From Kordia aestuariivivens (GTDB taxonomy: Bacteria > Bacteroidota > Bacteroidia > Flavobacteriales > Flavobacteriaceae): DNA of 64,000 nt. Shown here piece by piece: positions 1 through 8,928 of this stretch. Under the pieces are notes generated by a model. That model searched no databases and was not told where the DNA came from. It saw only the letters and a program-made list of their open reading frames with translations. Within the stretch, counting starts at the first letter, position 1. Every line of letters starts with the position of its first letter. Made by a program: the position numbers and the translations under genes. Location: positions 1-64,000 of the forward strand of contig NZ_JACGWS010000019.1 of assembly GCF_014397005.1 (NCBI RefSeq), given 5' to 3'.

Positions 1-85
1 ACACTGTAAACTAACTTCGCTTTTTTATTGTGACCGTTTTTAATCTCAATTAATCAAAGCTTGAGATCAAAACAAAATTAGACCA

Positions 86-120
86 AAAAGAAAATCGCCT
101 AAAAATTACTTTTTAGACGA
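86..120 (-). terminator. Probable terminator of serC-serA
   Basis: An inverted repeat (CTAAAAA / TTTTTAG with a TTAC loop, extended by TCG/CGA across one mismatch) lies just past the serA stop. Read on the minus strand it is followed by a T-rich run. It is weak in GC, so the call is moderate. Confidence 0.5.
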
Positions 121-148
121 CCTCTTTGATATCCTATAATGATTTGTT

Positions 149-1108
149 TTAAAGTTCTGTTTTCATGATAGAACTGATTTGTGAAGCCAATTCTAAACCA
201 ATTCTGTCTTGCGCTTCGTTGGTTGCAGCACCTATATGCGGCGTTAATGAAATGTATGGATTCATTAATACTTTGATGGCTGGCGTAGGTTCGTTTTCAA
301 ACACGTCCAATCCTGCAAAGCTTAGTTTTTTAGAGTCTAATGCATCAATCAAGGCAACTTCGTCCATAATACCACCACGAGCAGCATTTACAATTCCTGC
401 GCCGTCTTTCATTAAATCAAATTCCTTCTTGCCAATAATGTATTCTTTTTGAGCAGGAACGTGTAATGTAATAAAGTCTGAATGTTGCAAAACGTCTTCC
501 ATTGGTTCTGTTTCAATTTCTACATTGATGTATTGTCCATTGTAAAAATCTACTTTGATCGTTCCTTTCCCGATAAATTTATCAGAAGCAATGACTTTCA
601 TTCCCAAACCAAGTGCAATTTTTGCTACTTCGCGTCCAATACGACCAAATCCAATAATTCCTAAAGTTTTCCCGCGCAATTCAGTTCCGTTTGCATACGA
701 TTTTTTCAAGTCTTTAAATCGCGAATCACCTTCTAAAGGCATATTTCTGTTTGCATCGTGTAAAAAACGAACACCGTTAAACAAGTGTGCAAAAACTAAT
801 TCCGCAACTGAACTCGAAGAAGCTGCCGGCGTATTGATCACATGAATTCCTTTTGATCGTGCGTATTCAACATCAATATTATCCATTCCAACACCACCGC
901 GACCAATGATTTTTAAGCTTTCACAAGCATCAATAATGTCTTTACGAACTTTCGTTGCGCTTCTTACTAACAAAGCATTTACTTGATTTTTATTGATGTA
1001 GTTGATTAATTGTTCTTGTGCAACTTTTGTAGTGATGACTTCAAATCCGTCTTTTTCTAAAGCGTTAATTCCGCTTTGCGAAATTCCGTCATTTGCTAAT
1101 ATTTTCAT
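149..1108 (-). CDS. serA: D-3-phosphoglycerate dehydrogenase
   Basis: A 319-aa NAD-dependent 2-hydroxyacid dehydrogenase, predicted to oxidise 3-phosphoglycerate to 3-phosphohydroxypyruvate, the first step of serine synthesis. The nucleotide-binding motif GFGRIG is at 153-158. The catalytic set is visible as R244 in NAARGG, E273 in ENEP and H291 in TPHIGAAT. The chain ends soon after the substrate domain, so there is no C-terminal ACT domain and allosteric serine inhibition of the E. coli type is not expected. It lies 43 bases downstream of serC on the same strand, which supports the serine assignment over other 2-hydroxyacid dehydrogenases. Confidence 0.92.
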   Translation of the reverse strand: MKILANDGISQSGINALEKDGFEVITTKVAQEQLINYINKNQVNALLVRSATKVRKDIIDACESLKIIGRGGVGMDNIDVEYARSKGIHVINTPAASSSSVAELVFAHLFNGVRFLHDANRNMPLEGDSRFKDLKKSYANGTELRGKTLGIIGFGRIGREVAKIALGLGMKVIASDKFIGKGTIKVDFYNGQYINVEIETEPMEDVLQHSDFITLHVPAQKEYIIGKKEFDLMKDGAGIVNAARGGIMDEVALIDALDSKKLSFAGLDVFENEPTPAIKVLMNPYISLTPHIGAATNEAQDRIGLELASQISSIMKTEL

Positions 1109-1151
1109 TTTTTTTCTAATTGAAAGATTAAATAATTGAACGATTGAAAAA

Positions 1152-2216
1152 TTATGCTTTTTTCTCTAAAGCTTGCATCGTATCAACTAATACTTGAACG
1201 CTTTCTAATGGCAATGCGTTATACATCGATGCTCGGTAACCACCAACACTTCTGTGACCGTTAAGTCCGTTAATGCCGGCATCTTTCCACATCGTGTCAA
1301 AAGTTTCTTTTAACGCTTCATCTGTTAAGCTAAATGTAGCATTCATCAAACTTCTGTCTTCTTTAGCTACAATACCTTTAAACAATGGATTTCTATCTAT
1401 TTCATTGTAAAGTAACGCCGCTTTTTGCTCGTTGATTTTTTCAATAGCAGCAATTCCACCTAAGTTTTTTAACCATTCTAGCGTAAGCATCGAAACATAC
1501 ACAGGAAAAACGGCTGGCGTATTGAACATGCTGTCTTTGCTAATGTGTACTTTGTAATCTAACATTGAAGGAATGGTTCTGTTTACCTTTCCTAATATAT
1601 CTTCTTTTATAACAATTAACGTCGCTCCGGCTGGTCCCATATTTTTCTGCGCTCCAGCGTAAATCAAATCAAATTTTGAAAAATCTAACTGACGCGAAAA
1701 GATATCCGAACTCATATCGCAAACCACTGGAACATTTGTTTCGGGGAAACTTTTCATTTGTGTTCCAAAAATGGTATTGTTACTTGTGCAATGAAAATAG
1801 TTTGCATCCGCAGGAATTTCGTATCCTTTTGGAACGTATGTAAATCCTTTGTCTTTAGACGAACCAACTTCTATAATTTCACCTAAAAGTTTTGCTTCTT
1901 TAATCGCTTTATCACTCCAAGTTCCTGTGTTTAAATAAGCTGCTTTTGTGTCCAATAAGTTGTAGGCAGACATTAAAAATTGCATGCTTGCGCCACCTTG
2001 TAAAAAGAGTGCTTTGTATCCTTTTCCTTCTAAACCAAGTAATTCCAATGCTAAACTACGTGCATTTTCCATGACGTTTACAAATGGCTTACTTCTATGT
2101 GATATTTCAATTAGTGAAAGATTGTCGTTGTTGAAATTAAGAACCGCTTCTGAAGCTTTTTGCAATACTTCTTGCGGTAAGATGCATGGTCCTGCGCTAA
2201 AGTTGTGTTTTTTCAT
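1152..2216 (-). CDS. serC: Phosphoserine aminotransferase
   Basis: A 354-aa class V PLP-dependent aminotransferase, predicted to convert 3-phosphohydroxypyruvate and glutamate to phosphoserine and 2-oxoglutarate, and probably also the phosphohydroxythreonine step of vitamin B6 synthesis. It opens with the family signature HNFSAGPCILP. The PLP lysine is K191 in AGAQKNMGPAG, and HRSVGGYRASMYNA near the C-terminus matches the substrate-binding end. The length is normal for SerC. It is first in a two-gene unit with serA, so one transcript covers the first two steps of the pathway. Confidence 0.95.
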   Translation of the reverse strand: MKKHNFSAGPCILPQEVLQKASEAVLNFNNDNLSLIEISHRSKPFVNVMENARSLALELLGLEGKGYKALFLQGGASMQFLMSAYNLLDTKAAYLNTGTWSDKAIKEAKLLGEIIEVGSSKDKGFTYVPKGYEIPADANYFHCTSNNTIFGTQMKSFPETNVPVVCDMSSDIFSRQLDFSKFDLIYAGAQKNMGPAGATLIVIKEDILGKVNRTIPSMLDYKVHISKDSMFNTPAVFPVYVSMLTLEWLKNLGGIAAIEKINEQKAALLYNEIDRNPLFKGIVAKEDRSLMNATFSLTDEALKETFDTMWKDAGINGLNGHRSVGGYRASMYNALPLESVQVLVDTMQALEKKA

Positions 2217-2572
2217 CGTATGTATTTGTCGTGTGTTGTTAATTTGAGCGTAAAGTTCTTAAATTATGAACGAATTGTTGTTATGATTAGGCTAAATAAT
2301 TTAGTTTGCGCAGATTCATATCTGTCAAAAATAATAAATTACAATGTGTTTCGAGTAATCCATTTTTTTTCTGAAGTATAGAAAAGGTTTTGCGTTAAAA
2401 ATTTTCGAAGCCTTGGAGAAAATTTAGTAAAAACTTTTCGGTTTTAGTTTTCCAACGAGAAAACTAAAAATACCTGCCAGAAAAAGTGCCTTTTCTTTTG
2501 TTTCGTTTTCTTTGGGCAAGCAAAGAAAATGAAAATTAATATTTGATAATGAGATGATTAGAAAAATATTAT
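2217..2572. other. 356-bp intergenic region with repeat and weak promoter
   Basis: No gene is supported here. The serC-proximal part has a minus-strand TATTTTTG (2326-2333) matching the Bacteroidetes -7 box but no -33 TTG at the right distance. The rest, from about 2392, is one copy of a dispersed repeat that recurs near 18,000. Confidence 0.6.
2392..2545. repeat. Dispersed intergenic repeat, copy A
   Basis: About 150 bp that align with 17955-18125. Shared blocks include GAAGCCTTGGAGAAAATTTA, a CGGTTTTAG block, CTTTTCTTTTGTT-like text and an AGCAAAG block. Short internal inverted pieces such as CTTTGGGCAAGCAAAG suggest RNA or cruciform structure. No open reading frame spans it. Copy B has extra bases in the middle. 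Confidence 0.7.
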
Positions 2573-3634
2573 TTAATTCAAATTAATTAGAAACTCCAAA
2601 GTATCTACACCATCAGCATAGTCATGTAATTCAGGATGTTGCGTTTGCCCAAATTCAATTTCATTTGGTACATTTAGATCAGAAACAATACATTGTATTT
2701 TGTTTGCGTCTTCGCGCAATTTTTCACGCAGCGAATCCATATCATCGTAATACTCATAAAAAACCGTCGCAATCGGAGACGCGTATTGTTTGTCTTCTTT
2801 AATCATGACGAATCCGTTTTCTAAAATATCAAACAGACTCATTAAATAAACCGCTTTGTTATAATCGTAATTGTTGGCGTATTTTGCGCTATTCATAATC
2901 TCACTCTTACTATACATTCCTCCGAAAAAGGCTTGAAAGTCATATCCTTTTGGCACAAATAGTTTTGAAACACTTCTACAACCCAATCCGAAATACGTGA
3001 ATATATCATCGCTTAACGCGATTAATTGTGCTTCCGTTTCGTTTCCTGTTAAGATGGCAACCGAATTTCTATTTTTACGAATGATATTGGGTTTGTTTTT
3101 AAAATAGTATTCAAAATAACGCGCCGTATTGTTGCTTCCTGTGGCAATTACGGCATCAAATCCTTCTAGTTTTTCATCTGTAAATGTAATTTTCCCTTTA
3201 AAGCTTTCATCTACATATTCTAAGTATTTAGCTAAAAAAGGCAATACGTGTTTATCGTTAGAAGATTGTTTTACCAAAACGTCATGTCCTGAAATTAACA
3301 CCGATAAAAAATCGTGAAAACCAACTAATGGAATGTTTCCAGCCATGATGATGGCAACTTTTTTTGGTGAAATAGCATCAAACTTGTACCGATTTGTCCA
3401 ATTTTCAAGATTTTCTTGCTGTAAAGCTTCTGTCCAGTTTCCAATAGCAAAACGAAGATTTTCCTTGTTAAACCAACGATTATTTTCTTCTGTAAGTTTC
3501 AGCTGATGCAGCATTCCATCAAAGAAAACATCGTTAAAAGGAATCGTTTTGTCTTGTGTTGGATGTTCCGTTGCGAATTGTTTTAAAAAAGCACCGAGTT
3601 TTACAAAAGCGTTAATTCTTTCTGCTAAAGCCAT
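2573..3634 (-). CDS. LuxC-like acyl-CoA reductase
   Basis: A 353-aa protein of the LuxC acyl-CoA reductase family, expected to reduce acyl-CoA or acyl esters to aldehyde using NADPH. A Rossmann-like core is visible (IIMAGNIPLVGFHD, ATGSNNTARYFE), and C219 in FGLGCRSVSK is the likely acyl-thioester cysteine. I start it at the ATG at 3634. A longer form would begin at TTG 3691 but would run through a good promoter for the divergent ferredoxin gene. The physiological substrate is unknown, and no other lux genes are nearby. It lies head to head with ferredoxin. Confidence 0.8.
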   Translation of the reverse strand: MALAERINAFVKLGAFLKQFATEHPTQDKTIPFNDVFFDGMLHQLKLTEENNRWFNKENLRFAIGNWTEALQQENLENWTNRYKFDAISPKKVAIIMAGNIPLVGFHDFLSVLISGHDVLVKQSSNDKHVLPFLAKYLEYVDESFKGKITFTDEKLEGFDAVIATGSNNTARYFEYYFKNKPNIIRKNRNSVAILTGNETEAQLIALSDDIFTYFGLGCRSVSKLFVPKGYDFQAFFGGMYSKSEIMNSAKYANNYDYNKAVYLMSLFDILENGFVMIKEDKQYASPIATVFYEYYDDMDSLREKLREDANKIQCIVSDLNVPNEIEFGQTQHPELHDYADGVDTLEFLINLN

Positions 3635-3639
3635 CTGAA

Positions 3640-3671
3640 TTTGTTTATGAATAGTTTTGGCGTTATTTTTG
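3640..3671 (+). promoter_or_regulatory. Promoter of the ferredoxin gene
   Basis: TTTG (3640-3643), 20 bases, then TATTTTTG (3664-3671), matching the Bacteroidetes housekeeping sigma consensus. Transcription would start near 3678, giving a leader of about 95 bases before the ferredoxin ATG. It abuts the start of the divergent acyl-CoA reductase gene. Confidence 0.7.
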
Positions 3672-3773
3672 CACTTCGATAAATAAGCCAACGTTTAATA
3701 TTTGGCGAATTTATAAAACTTTTACCGCATTAGTGGTAGTTCATAAAAAGATTGTAAACGAAAAGAAAAAATA

Positions 3774-4127
3774 ATGGCAATAATTATTACCGACGAATGT
3801 ATCAACTGTGGTGCTTGCGAGCCAGAGTGTCCAAATACAGCAATTTACGAAGGAGCCGATGATTGGCGTTATGCTGATGGAACTTCTTTAAAAGGCACTG
3901 TTGTATTACCAGATGGAAAAGAAGTGAACGCAGACGAAGCACAAGAACCAATTTCAGACGAAATCTATTATATATCTCCAGATAAGTGTACAGAATGTAA
4001 AGGATTCCATGAGGAACCACAATGTGCGGCAGTTTGCCCAGTAGATTGTTGTGTGCCTGATGAAGATATTGTAGAAACAGAAGAAGAATTGTTAGGAAAG
4101 CAAGCGTTTATGCATCCGGAAGGATAA
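3774..4127 (+). CDS. Dicluster 4Fe-4S ferredoxin
   Basis: A 117-aa soluble ferredoxin with two cysteine clusters. C9, C12, C15 and C19 form a canonical CxxCxxCxxxCP. C72, C75, C84 and C88 form a second motif with an eight-residue gap between its second and third cysteines. A spacer of about 50 residues separates them, as in the Allochromatium/Azotobacter type. The C-terminus is acidic. It probably carries low-potential electrons, but the partner enzyme cannot be read from the context. It is a single-gene transcript with its own promoter and a following terminator. Confidence 0.9.
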   Translation: MAIIITDECINCGACEPECPNTAIYEGADDWRYADGTSLKGTVVLPDGKEVNADEAQEPISDEIYYISPDKCTECKGFHEEPQCAAVCPVDCCVPDEDIVETEEELLGKQAFMHPEG

Positions 4128-4183
4128 TTGAAATGCAAATGTTGAATTTTTTAATTATTCAATCATTTAATTTATAAAAAAGT

Positions 4184-4221
4184 AAAAAGCCACTTATAAT
4201 TATATAAAGTGGCTTTTTTTT
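4184..4221. terminator. Bidirectional terminator between convergent genes
   Basis: Perfect 7-bp stem GCCACTT (4189-4195) / AAGTGGC (4207-4213), with A-run before and T-run after, so it can act on both strands. It separates the ferredoxin gene from the convergent DUF3276 gene. Confidence 0.85.
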
Positions 4222-4246
4222 GGTTTTGGATTGGTTACTGTTTTTT

Positions 4247-4627
4247 TTATATATCTTCAAAGCTTACATCCGTAAAACTTCCAGTATCTGTTGTGTTTTC
4301 GTCCGTCACTGCATCCGTTGGATATTCTCTTTTGAAATCTTTTTGGTGACGTTCAGAAATGACTTCTTCTCCTTTTTCATCTACAATGTACGCTGTCATT
4401 TCATCTAAAATTTCTGTAAATGCAGCAAAATCTTCTTTGTATAGATAAATTTTGTGTTTTTTGTAATGGAAAGACCCATCGTCATTCGTAAACTTTTTGC
4501 TTTCTGTAATGGTTAGGTAATAGTCGCCAGCTTTGGTAGCTCTGACATCAAAGAAATAAGTTCTCCTTCCTGCCCTCAGTACTTTAGAGAAAATTTCTTC
4601 TTTCTCTAGTAATTCTTTTTCACTCAT
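4247..4627 (-). CDS. DUF3276 / PUR-family nucleic acid-binding protein
   Basis: A 126-aa protein matching the Bacteroidetes DUF3276 family, which has the PUR-alpha fold known to bind single-stranded DNA or RNA. Visible family features are the basic start KVLRAGRRTYFFDVR, alternating beta-strand text (DYYLTITESKKF, HKIYLYKEDF) and an acidic C-terminal tail. Only one PUR repeat is present, so a dimer would be needed for a full PUR module. It is cytoplasmic and its specific role is unknown. It stands alone, convergent with ferredoxin. Confidence 0.82.
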   Translation of the reverse strand: MSEKELLEKEEIFSKVLRAGRRTYFFDVRATKAGDYYLTITESKKFTNDDGSFHYKKHKIYLYKEDFAAFTEILDEMTAYIVDEKGEEVISERHQKDFKREYPTDAVTDENTTDTGSFTDVSFEDI

Positions 4628-4706
4628 AATCCCCTTTTTCTAAAATTTAGTTGTTTGTTAATCTCCCTCAAAAATGGAAAAAAAAAATTAACTGAACAAC
4701 AAAATC

Positions 4707-6461
4707 TTACAAATCTTTTTCGGAAAGTTGTTTTAAATAGAGCTCTTTAAAATAGCCATCTTCTTCAATAAGATCGTCATAGCTACCATTTTGAATGATG
4801 CGTCCATCATCTAGCACGATAATTTTATCAGCATTTTTAGCAGAAGAAATACGGTGACTTACGATGATTGTGGTTTTATTTTCGGTAATACGTTGAATGT
4901 TGGTCAATATTTCTTCCTCAGTTTCAGTATCTACGGCAGACAAGCAATCATCCAACAATAAAACATTTGGATCTTTTATGATGGCACGTGCAATAGAAAC
5001 ACGCTGCTTTTGTCCACCACTTAAGGTAATTCCGCGTTCACCAAGAATAGTGTCGTATCCTTTTTTGAACCCTATAATATTTTCATGAACCGATGCAAAT
5101 TTTGCCGCAGCAATTACTTCTTCTTCCGTGGCATCTTCTTTACCAAACTTAATGTTTTCTTTGATCGTTTCTGAAAATAAGAATGCATCTTGTGGAACAA
5201 TGCTTATAGCGTTTCGTAAACTATTTAGGTTGAGGTTTTTAATAGCTATTTGGTCAATTTCAATGACACCGTGATCTGTATCATACATTCTGCTGATTAA
5301 ATCTAAAATAGTAGTTTTCCCAGAACCAGTTTTTCCAACAATTGCTAAAGTTTCACCAGAGTGAAGCGAGAACGAAACATTTTTTAGTGCGGTTATATTG
5401 GTATCATCATACGTAAACGAAACATCTTTAAATTCAATATTTCCTTGAATAGGAGTCGCTTCTGCAATTTGATTTTGAATCTCTGGAACCACGTCCAAAA
5501 ATTCATTGATACGTTTTTGTGATACTTCTGCTTGTTGTACAATAGAAGTTACCCAGCCAATCGTTGCTACTGGCCATGTAAGCATGTTTACATACATGAT
5601 AAACTCTGCCAAGACACCAAACTCAATTTCACCGTTGATAAACTGTTTTCCGCCAATATAGATGACTAAAATATTACTGGCACCAATTAATAAAATCATC
5701 ATCGGAAAAAACCAAGCATTTACTTTTACCAAGTCCATGTTTTTCTGTTTTCCTTCTAAAACCATTTCATCAAAGGTTTGTTTGATTTGCGGTTCAATTC
5801 CGTAGGCTTTAATTACAGAAACTCCCGAAAATGATTCTTGTGTAAATGTGGATAATTTTGATAAAAACTGCTGTACAATGGTACTTCGTTTCTGAATAGC
5901 ACGATTCAATTTGTAAATTAAAAATGATAAAATAGGCAATGGAAGTAGCGTATATATTGCCACTTTTGGCGCTGTAATGAACATTAATGGAATCAGACAG
6001 GCAAATAACGTAATCGTACGAATACTATACATAATTGCTGGACCTGCGTACATACGCACTTTTCCAACATCTTCACTAATACGATTCATTAAATCTCCTG
6101 TACGATTCTTTTTGTAAAAATTTGTAGAGAGGTTTTGATATTGCTGATAGACTTCATTTTTTAAATCATATTCCACATATCGAGAAATATTGATAATCGT
6201 CTGACGCATTAAAAATGTAAAAAATGCAGCTAGGGCAGAAGCACCAACGATAATGAGAATGTTCATAAAAAGTTCATCCTTTACAATGGCAAGGTCTGTA
6301 ATTTCTTTATCAATGTATTTTTGAACAACTGTGAGGGAATTTCCAATAAGTTTTGGAGCGAACAAAGAAAAAACTTGTGCGATGATAGTGATTAATATTC
6401 CTAAAAGTAATCGTCCCTTATATTTTATAAAATATTTATTTAAATGCTGTAATTCTTTCAT
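4707..6461 (-). CDS. ABC exporter, fused permease and ATPase
   Basis: A 584-aa half-size ABC exporter (MsbA/multidrug type). Residues 1-320 hold about six membrane helices and residues 340-580 the nucleotide-binding domain. Walker A is GKTGSGKTT (376-384), the Q-loop is Q424, the signature LSGGQ is at 480-484, Walker B VLLLDD ends at 505, and the H-loop is H536. The residue after Walker B, normally the catalytic glutamate, is Asp505. This resembles the degenerate site of heterodimeric exporters, and no partner gene is adjacent. The substrate is unknown; lipid or drug export is typical of the family. It is divergent from leucine dehydrogenase. Confidence 0.88.
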   Translation of the reverse strand: MKELQHLNKYFIKYKGRLLLGILITIIAQVFSLFAPKLIGNSLTVVQKYIDKEITDLAIVKDELFMNILIIVGASALAAFFTFLMRQTIINISRYVEYDLKNEVYQQYQNLSTNFYKKNRTGDLMNRISEDVGKVRMYAGPAIMYSIRTITLFACLIPLMFITAPKVAIYTLLPLPILSFLIYKLNRAIQKRSTIVQQFLSKLSTFTQESFSGVSVIKAYGIEPQIKQTFDEMVLEGKQKNMDLVKVNAWFFPMMILLIGASNILVIYIGGKQFINGEIEFGVLAEFIMYVNMLTWPVATIGWVTSIVQQAEVSQKRINEFLDVVPEIQNQIAEATPIQGNIEFKDVSFTYDDTNITALKNVSFSLHSGETLAIVGKTGSGKTTILDLISRMYDTDHGVIEIDQIAIKNLNLNSLRNAISIVPQDAFLFSETIKENIKFGKEDATEEEVIAAAKFASVHENIIGFKKGYDTILGERGITLSGGQKQRVSIARAIIKDPNVLLLDDCLSAVDTETEEEILTNIQRITENKTTIIVSHRISSAKNADKIIVLDDGRIIQNGSYDDLIEEDGYFKELYLKQLSEKDL

Positions 6462-6527
6462 TAGCTATAATTCGCAAACGTTTTTTTTGATTTATTTTGA
6501 AAAATATTCATTTTAACAACAACTTTA

Positions 6528-6557
6528 TTGCATAAAATTTAATTATCACTATTTTTG
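6528..6557 (+). promoter_or_regulatory. Promoter of leucine dehydrogenase
   Basis: TTG (6528-6530), exactly 19 bases, then TATTTTTG (6550-6557), a textbook match to the Flavobacterium consensus. The expected start is near 6564, giving a leader of about 38 bases. Confidence 0.8.
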
Positions 6558-6601
6558 TACTCTAATTTTTATATATAATATAAAAGTAATATAAAGTATA
6601 T

Positions 6602-7705
6602 ATGGTCTCAGACGTCATAAACGCACATGAATTACACAAGGTAGATCCAGTTTTCGGACAACTGTCTTTTGATAATCACGAACAAGTTGTTTTTTGTAAC
6701 GACAAAGATACAGGATTAAAAGCAATAATAGGAATCCATAACACAGTTTTAGGACCAGCTTTGGGGGGAACTCGAATGTGGAAATATAATAATGAATGGG
6801 AAGCTTTGAATGATGTTCTTCGTTTATCACGCGGAATGACCTTTAAATCAGCAATTACAGGATTAAACCTTGGTGGTGGAAAAGCCGTAATTATTGGAGA
6901 TGCCAAAACACAGAAGACACCTGAGTTAATGAAAAAGTTTGGTGAATTTGTGCATTCATTAAGCGGACGTTATATAACAGCAGAAGATATCGGAATGGAA
7001 ACTAGCGATATGGATCTCGTTCGTGATGTAACACCTTATGTAACTGGAATTTCAGAATCTAGAGGTGGCGCAGGAAATCCATCGCCTATTACGGCGTATG
7101 GTGTTTTTATGGGAATGAAAGCTGCCGCTAAACATAAATTTGGTTCAGAAGTTTTAGAAGACAGAACTGTATATGTACAAGGAATTGGACATGTAGGAGA
7201 AGCGTTAGTGGAGCATTTATCTAACGAAGGAGCCAAAGTAATCATTGCAGACATCAACGAAGAGCGTTTACAAACAGTAAGTAAAACGTACGGAGCAGAA
7301 ATTTATAGAGGTTCAGATATTTATGCAGAAGACATGGATATTTATGCGCCATGTGCGTTAGGAGCAACCGTAAATGATGGTAGTATTCATAAATTGAAAG
7401 CGCAAGTAATTGCAGGTGCCGCTAACAATCAATTGCAAGATGAAATAAAACACGGAGCCATGTTGCGAGATAGAGGAATTGCGTATGCACCAGATTTCTT
7501 AATTAACGCTGGTGGAATCATTAATGTATATGCTGAATTAGAAGGATACGGTAAAACCGAAATCATACGTAAAACGGAAAATATTTACAATACTACTTTG
7601 GAAATATTTAAACATTCAGAAGAAAATAATTCTACAACACATACTGCTGCATTGAATATTGCATTGGACAGAATTGAAACTAGAAAAAAAGAAGCGAATA
7701 AATAG
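6602..7705 (+). CDS. Leucine dehydrogenase (Glu/Leu/Phe/Val dehydrogenase)
   Basis: A 367-aa amino-acid dehydrogenase, predicted to deaminate leucine and other branched-chain amino acids reversibly to 2-oxo acids with NAD. The catalytic lysines are K94 in GGGKAVI and K82 in MTFKSA, matching K80 and K68 of the Bacillus enzyme. The NAD-binding turn GIGHVGEA lies near residue 190. The length fits leucine dehydrogenase rather than glutamate dehydrogenase. In this family it also supplies branched primers for fatty acids, which is an inference here. It has its own promoter. Confidence 0.9.
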   Translation: MVSDVINAHELHKVDPVFGQLSFDNHEQVVFCNDKDTGLKAIIGIHNTVLGPALGGTRMWKYNNEWEALNDVLRLSRGMTFKSAITGLNLGGGKAVIIGDAKTQKTPELMKKFGEFVHSLSGRYITAEDIGMETSDMDLVRDVTPYVTGISESRGGAGNPSPITAYGVFMGMKAAAKHKFGSEVLEDRTVYVQGIGHVGEALVEHLSNEGAKVIIADINEERLQTVSKTYGAEIYRGSDIYAEDMDIYAPCALGATVNDGSIHKLKAQVIAGAANNQLQDEIKHGAMLRDRGIAYAPDFLINAGGIINVYAELEGYGKTEIIRKTENIYNTTLEIFKHSEENNSTTHTAALNIALDRIETRKKEANK

Positions 7706-7727
7706 TAGCATTCTTTTAAAATAATTA

Positions 7728-7735
7728 TATTTTTG
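7728..7735 (+). promoter_or_regulatory. Candidate -7 box upstream of nusB
   Basis: TATTTTTG matches the Bacteroidetes -7 element, but no TTG sits about 19 bases upstream. If used, it would give nusB a structured leader of about 200 bases. Confidence 0.4.
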
Positions 7736-7736
7736 C

Positions 7737-7925
7737 GGGGCGAAAGGATTCATTCTTTTCGCCTTTCATTTTTAGTGAAACTTAATTTTGAAAAGTCTGA
7801 AAGATGAATTCAAAATTACTAGTTGAACTAATTCCGCTGAAAAGCGGAATCTTATGTTTACTATTTCGATCCTCGTGTCGATTCCTAAAATTTAGGATTT
7901 ACCCTGGGTTCGTATTTTTTTTAAA
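7737..7925 (+). other. Structured region before nusB
   Basis: Three inverted repeats in 190 bases without an ORF: GGCGAAA...TTTTCGCC (about 7738-7763); a perfect 8-bp stem ATTCCGCT/AGCGGAAT with a GAAA tetraloop (7831-7850); and TCCTAAA/TTTAGGA (7883-7897). The first may terminate the leucine dehydrogenase transcript. The GNRA-capped stem has no T-run after it, so it is not an ordinary terminator. It could be a leader element or a small RNA. Confidence 0.5.
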
Positions 7926-7943
7926 ATTAAAGTTCTTACTTAG

Positions 7944-8885
7944 ATGCTAACAAGAAGACATATTCGAGTTAAAGTAATGCAGTCCATTTATGCATTGTCA
8001 CAGTCACAAAGTGATCAGGTTGATAAAGAATTAAAATTTATCAATATGAGTATTGCGAATATGCATGATCTTCATATCCTTACACTAGACTTATTTGTAA
8101 AATTAAGCGAATTAGCACAAAAGCAAATTGAGCTTTCAAAAAAGAAATACTTAGCAACTTCTGCGGAAAAAAATCCAAATAAGAAGTTTTTGCAAAACGC
8201 TATCATTCAACATTTAATTCAAAATGAAGACTTAAAAGCGGCTGTTTACAATCGCAAATTGAACGATTGGGAATTGAACGACGAATATGTTCGTGTGATA
8301 TTTGATGCAATGCTTGCCAGCGATATTTATGAGGAATATATGGATTCGGAAGAAACCTCTTATGAAAAAGATCGCACATTTGTGGCAAAATTATTTTCAG
8401 AGGTGATTGCGCCAAATGAAAAACTATACGAATATTTTGAAGATCAAAAATTAACATGGCTTGATGATTTACCAGTTGTCAATACGTTAATTCTGAAATC
8501 AATCAAGCAATCTAAGCCTGGAAAAGAGCGTATTTTTCTATCAGAATTGTACAAAGATGACGAAGATCGCGAGTTTGTGAAGGATTTATTCATGAAAACA
8601 ATGTTAAATGATGAGATGTTAACGACTGAAATTCAAGGAAAAACACCCAATTGGGACAAGGATAGAATCGCTAATTTAGATTTAATTGTACTCAAAATGG
8701 CGATCTGTGAATTCTTAAAATTTCCTTCAATCCCTGCAAAAGTCACGATAAATGAATATATTGAGCTCGCAAAAGAATATTCTACGTCGAAAAGTAGTAT
8801 GTTTGTAAACGGAATTTTAGACAAATTAATTAAAGAGTATAAAAAAGAAAATAAGTTAAATAAAATCGGTCGCGGTTTGATGTAA
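7944..8885 (+). CDS. nusB: Transcription antitermination factor NusB
   Basis: A 313-aa protein opening with MLTRRHIRVKVMQSIYALSQ, the arginine-rich start of NusB proteins. The C-terminal half (about 165-300) has the NusB helical-bundle text, including NWDKDRIANLDLIVLKMAI and KVTINEYIELAKEYS. NusB binds boxA RNA with NusE during rRNA antitermination. At 313 aa it is about twice the size of E. coli NusB, because of the long helical insert common in Bacteroidetes. It is followed at 43 bases by the DUF1573 lipoprotein and then yajC, a probable operon. Confidence 0.9.
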   Translation: MLTRRHIRVKVMQSIYALSQSQSDQVDKELKFINMSIANMHDLHILTLDLFVKLSELAQKQIELSKKKYLATSAEKNPNKKFLQNAIIQHLIQNEDLKAAVYNRKLNDWELNDEYVRVIFDAMLASDIYEEYMDSEETSYEKDRTFVAKLFSEVIAPNEKLYEYFEDQKLTWLDDLPVVNTLILKSIKQSKPGKERIFLSELYKDDEDREFVKDLFMKTMLNDEMLTTEIQGKTPNWDKDRIANLDLIVLKMAICEFLKFPSIPAKVTINEYIELAKEYSTSKSSMFVNGILDKLIKEYKKENKLNKIGRGLM

Positions 8886-8928
8886 CGAAAACAATTATTA
8901 AATTTACCCATTCAAAATTTTAAGTACT

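Noticed and set aside
3635-3691. Longer acyl-CoA reductase starting at TTG 3691
   Set aside because: The extension overlaps a full consensus promoter for the ferredoxin gene, and the ATG at 3634 gives a normal family N-terminus.
6615-6906. Minus-strand frames inside leucine dehydrogenase
   Set aside because: Shadow frames of a well-supported gene, with no recognisable protein features. The same applies to many antisense frames throughout the window.
7860-7925. Possible tRNA-like sequence (GGGTTCG before a T-run)
   Set aside because: No acceptor stem, anticodon arm or D arm can be folded around it; only the short T-arm-like string is present.
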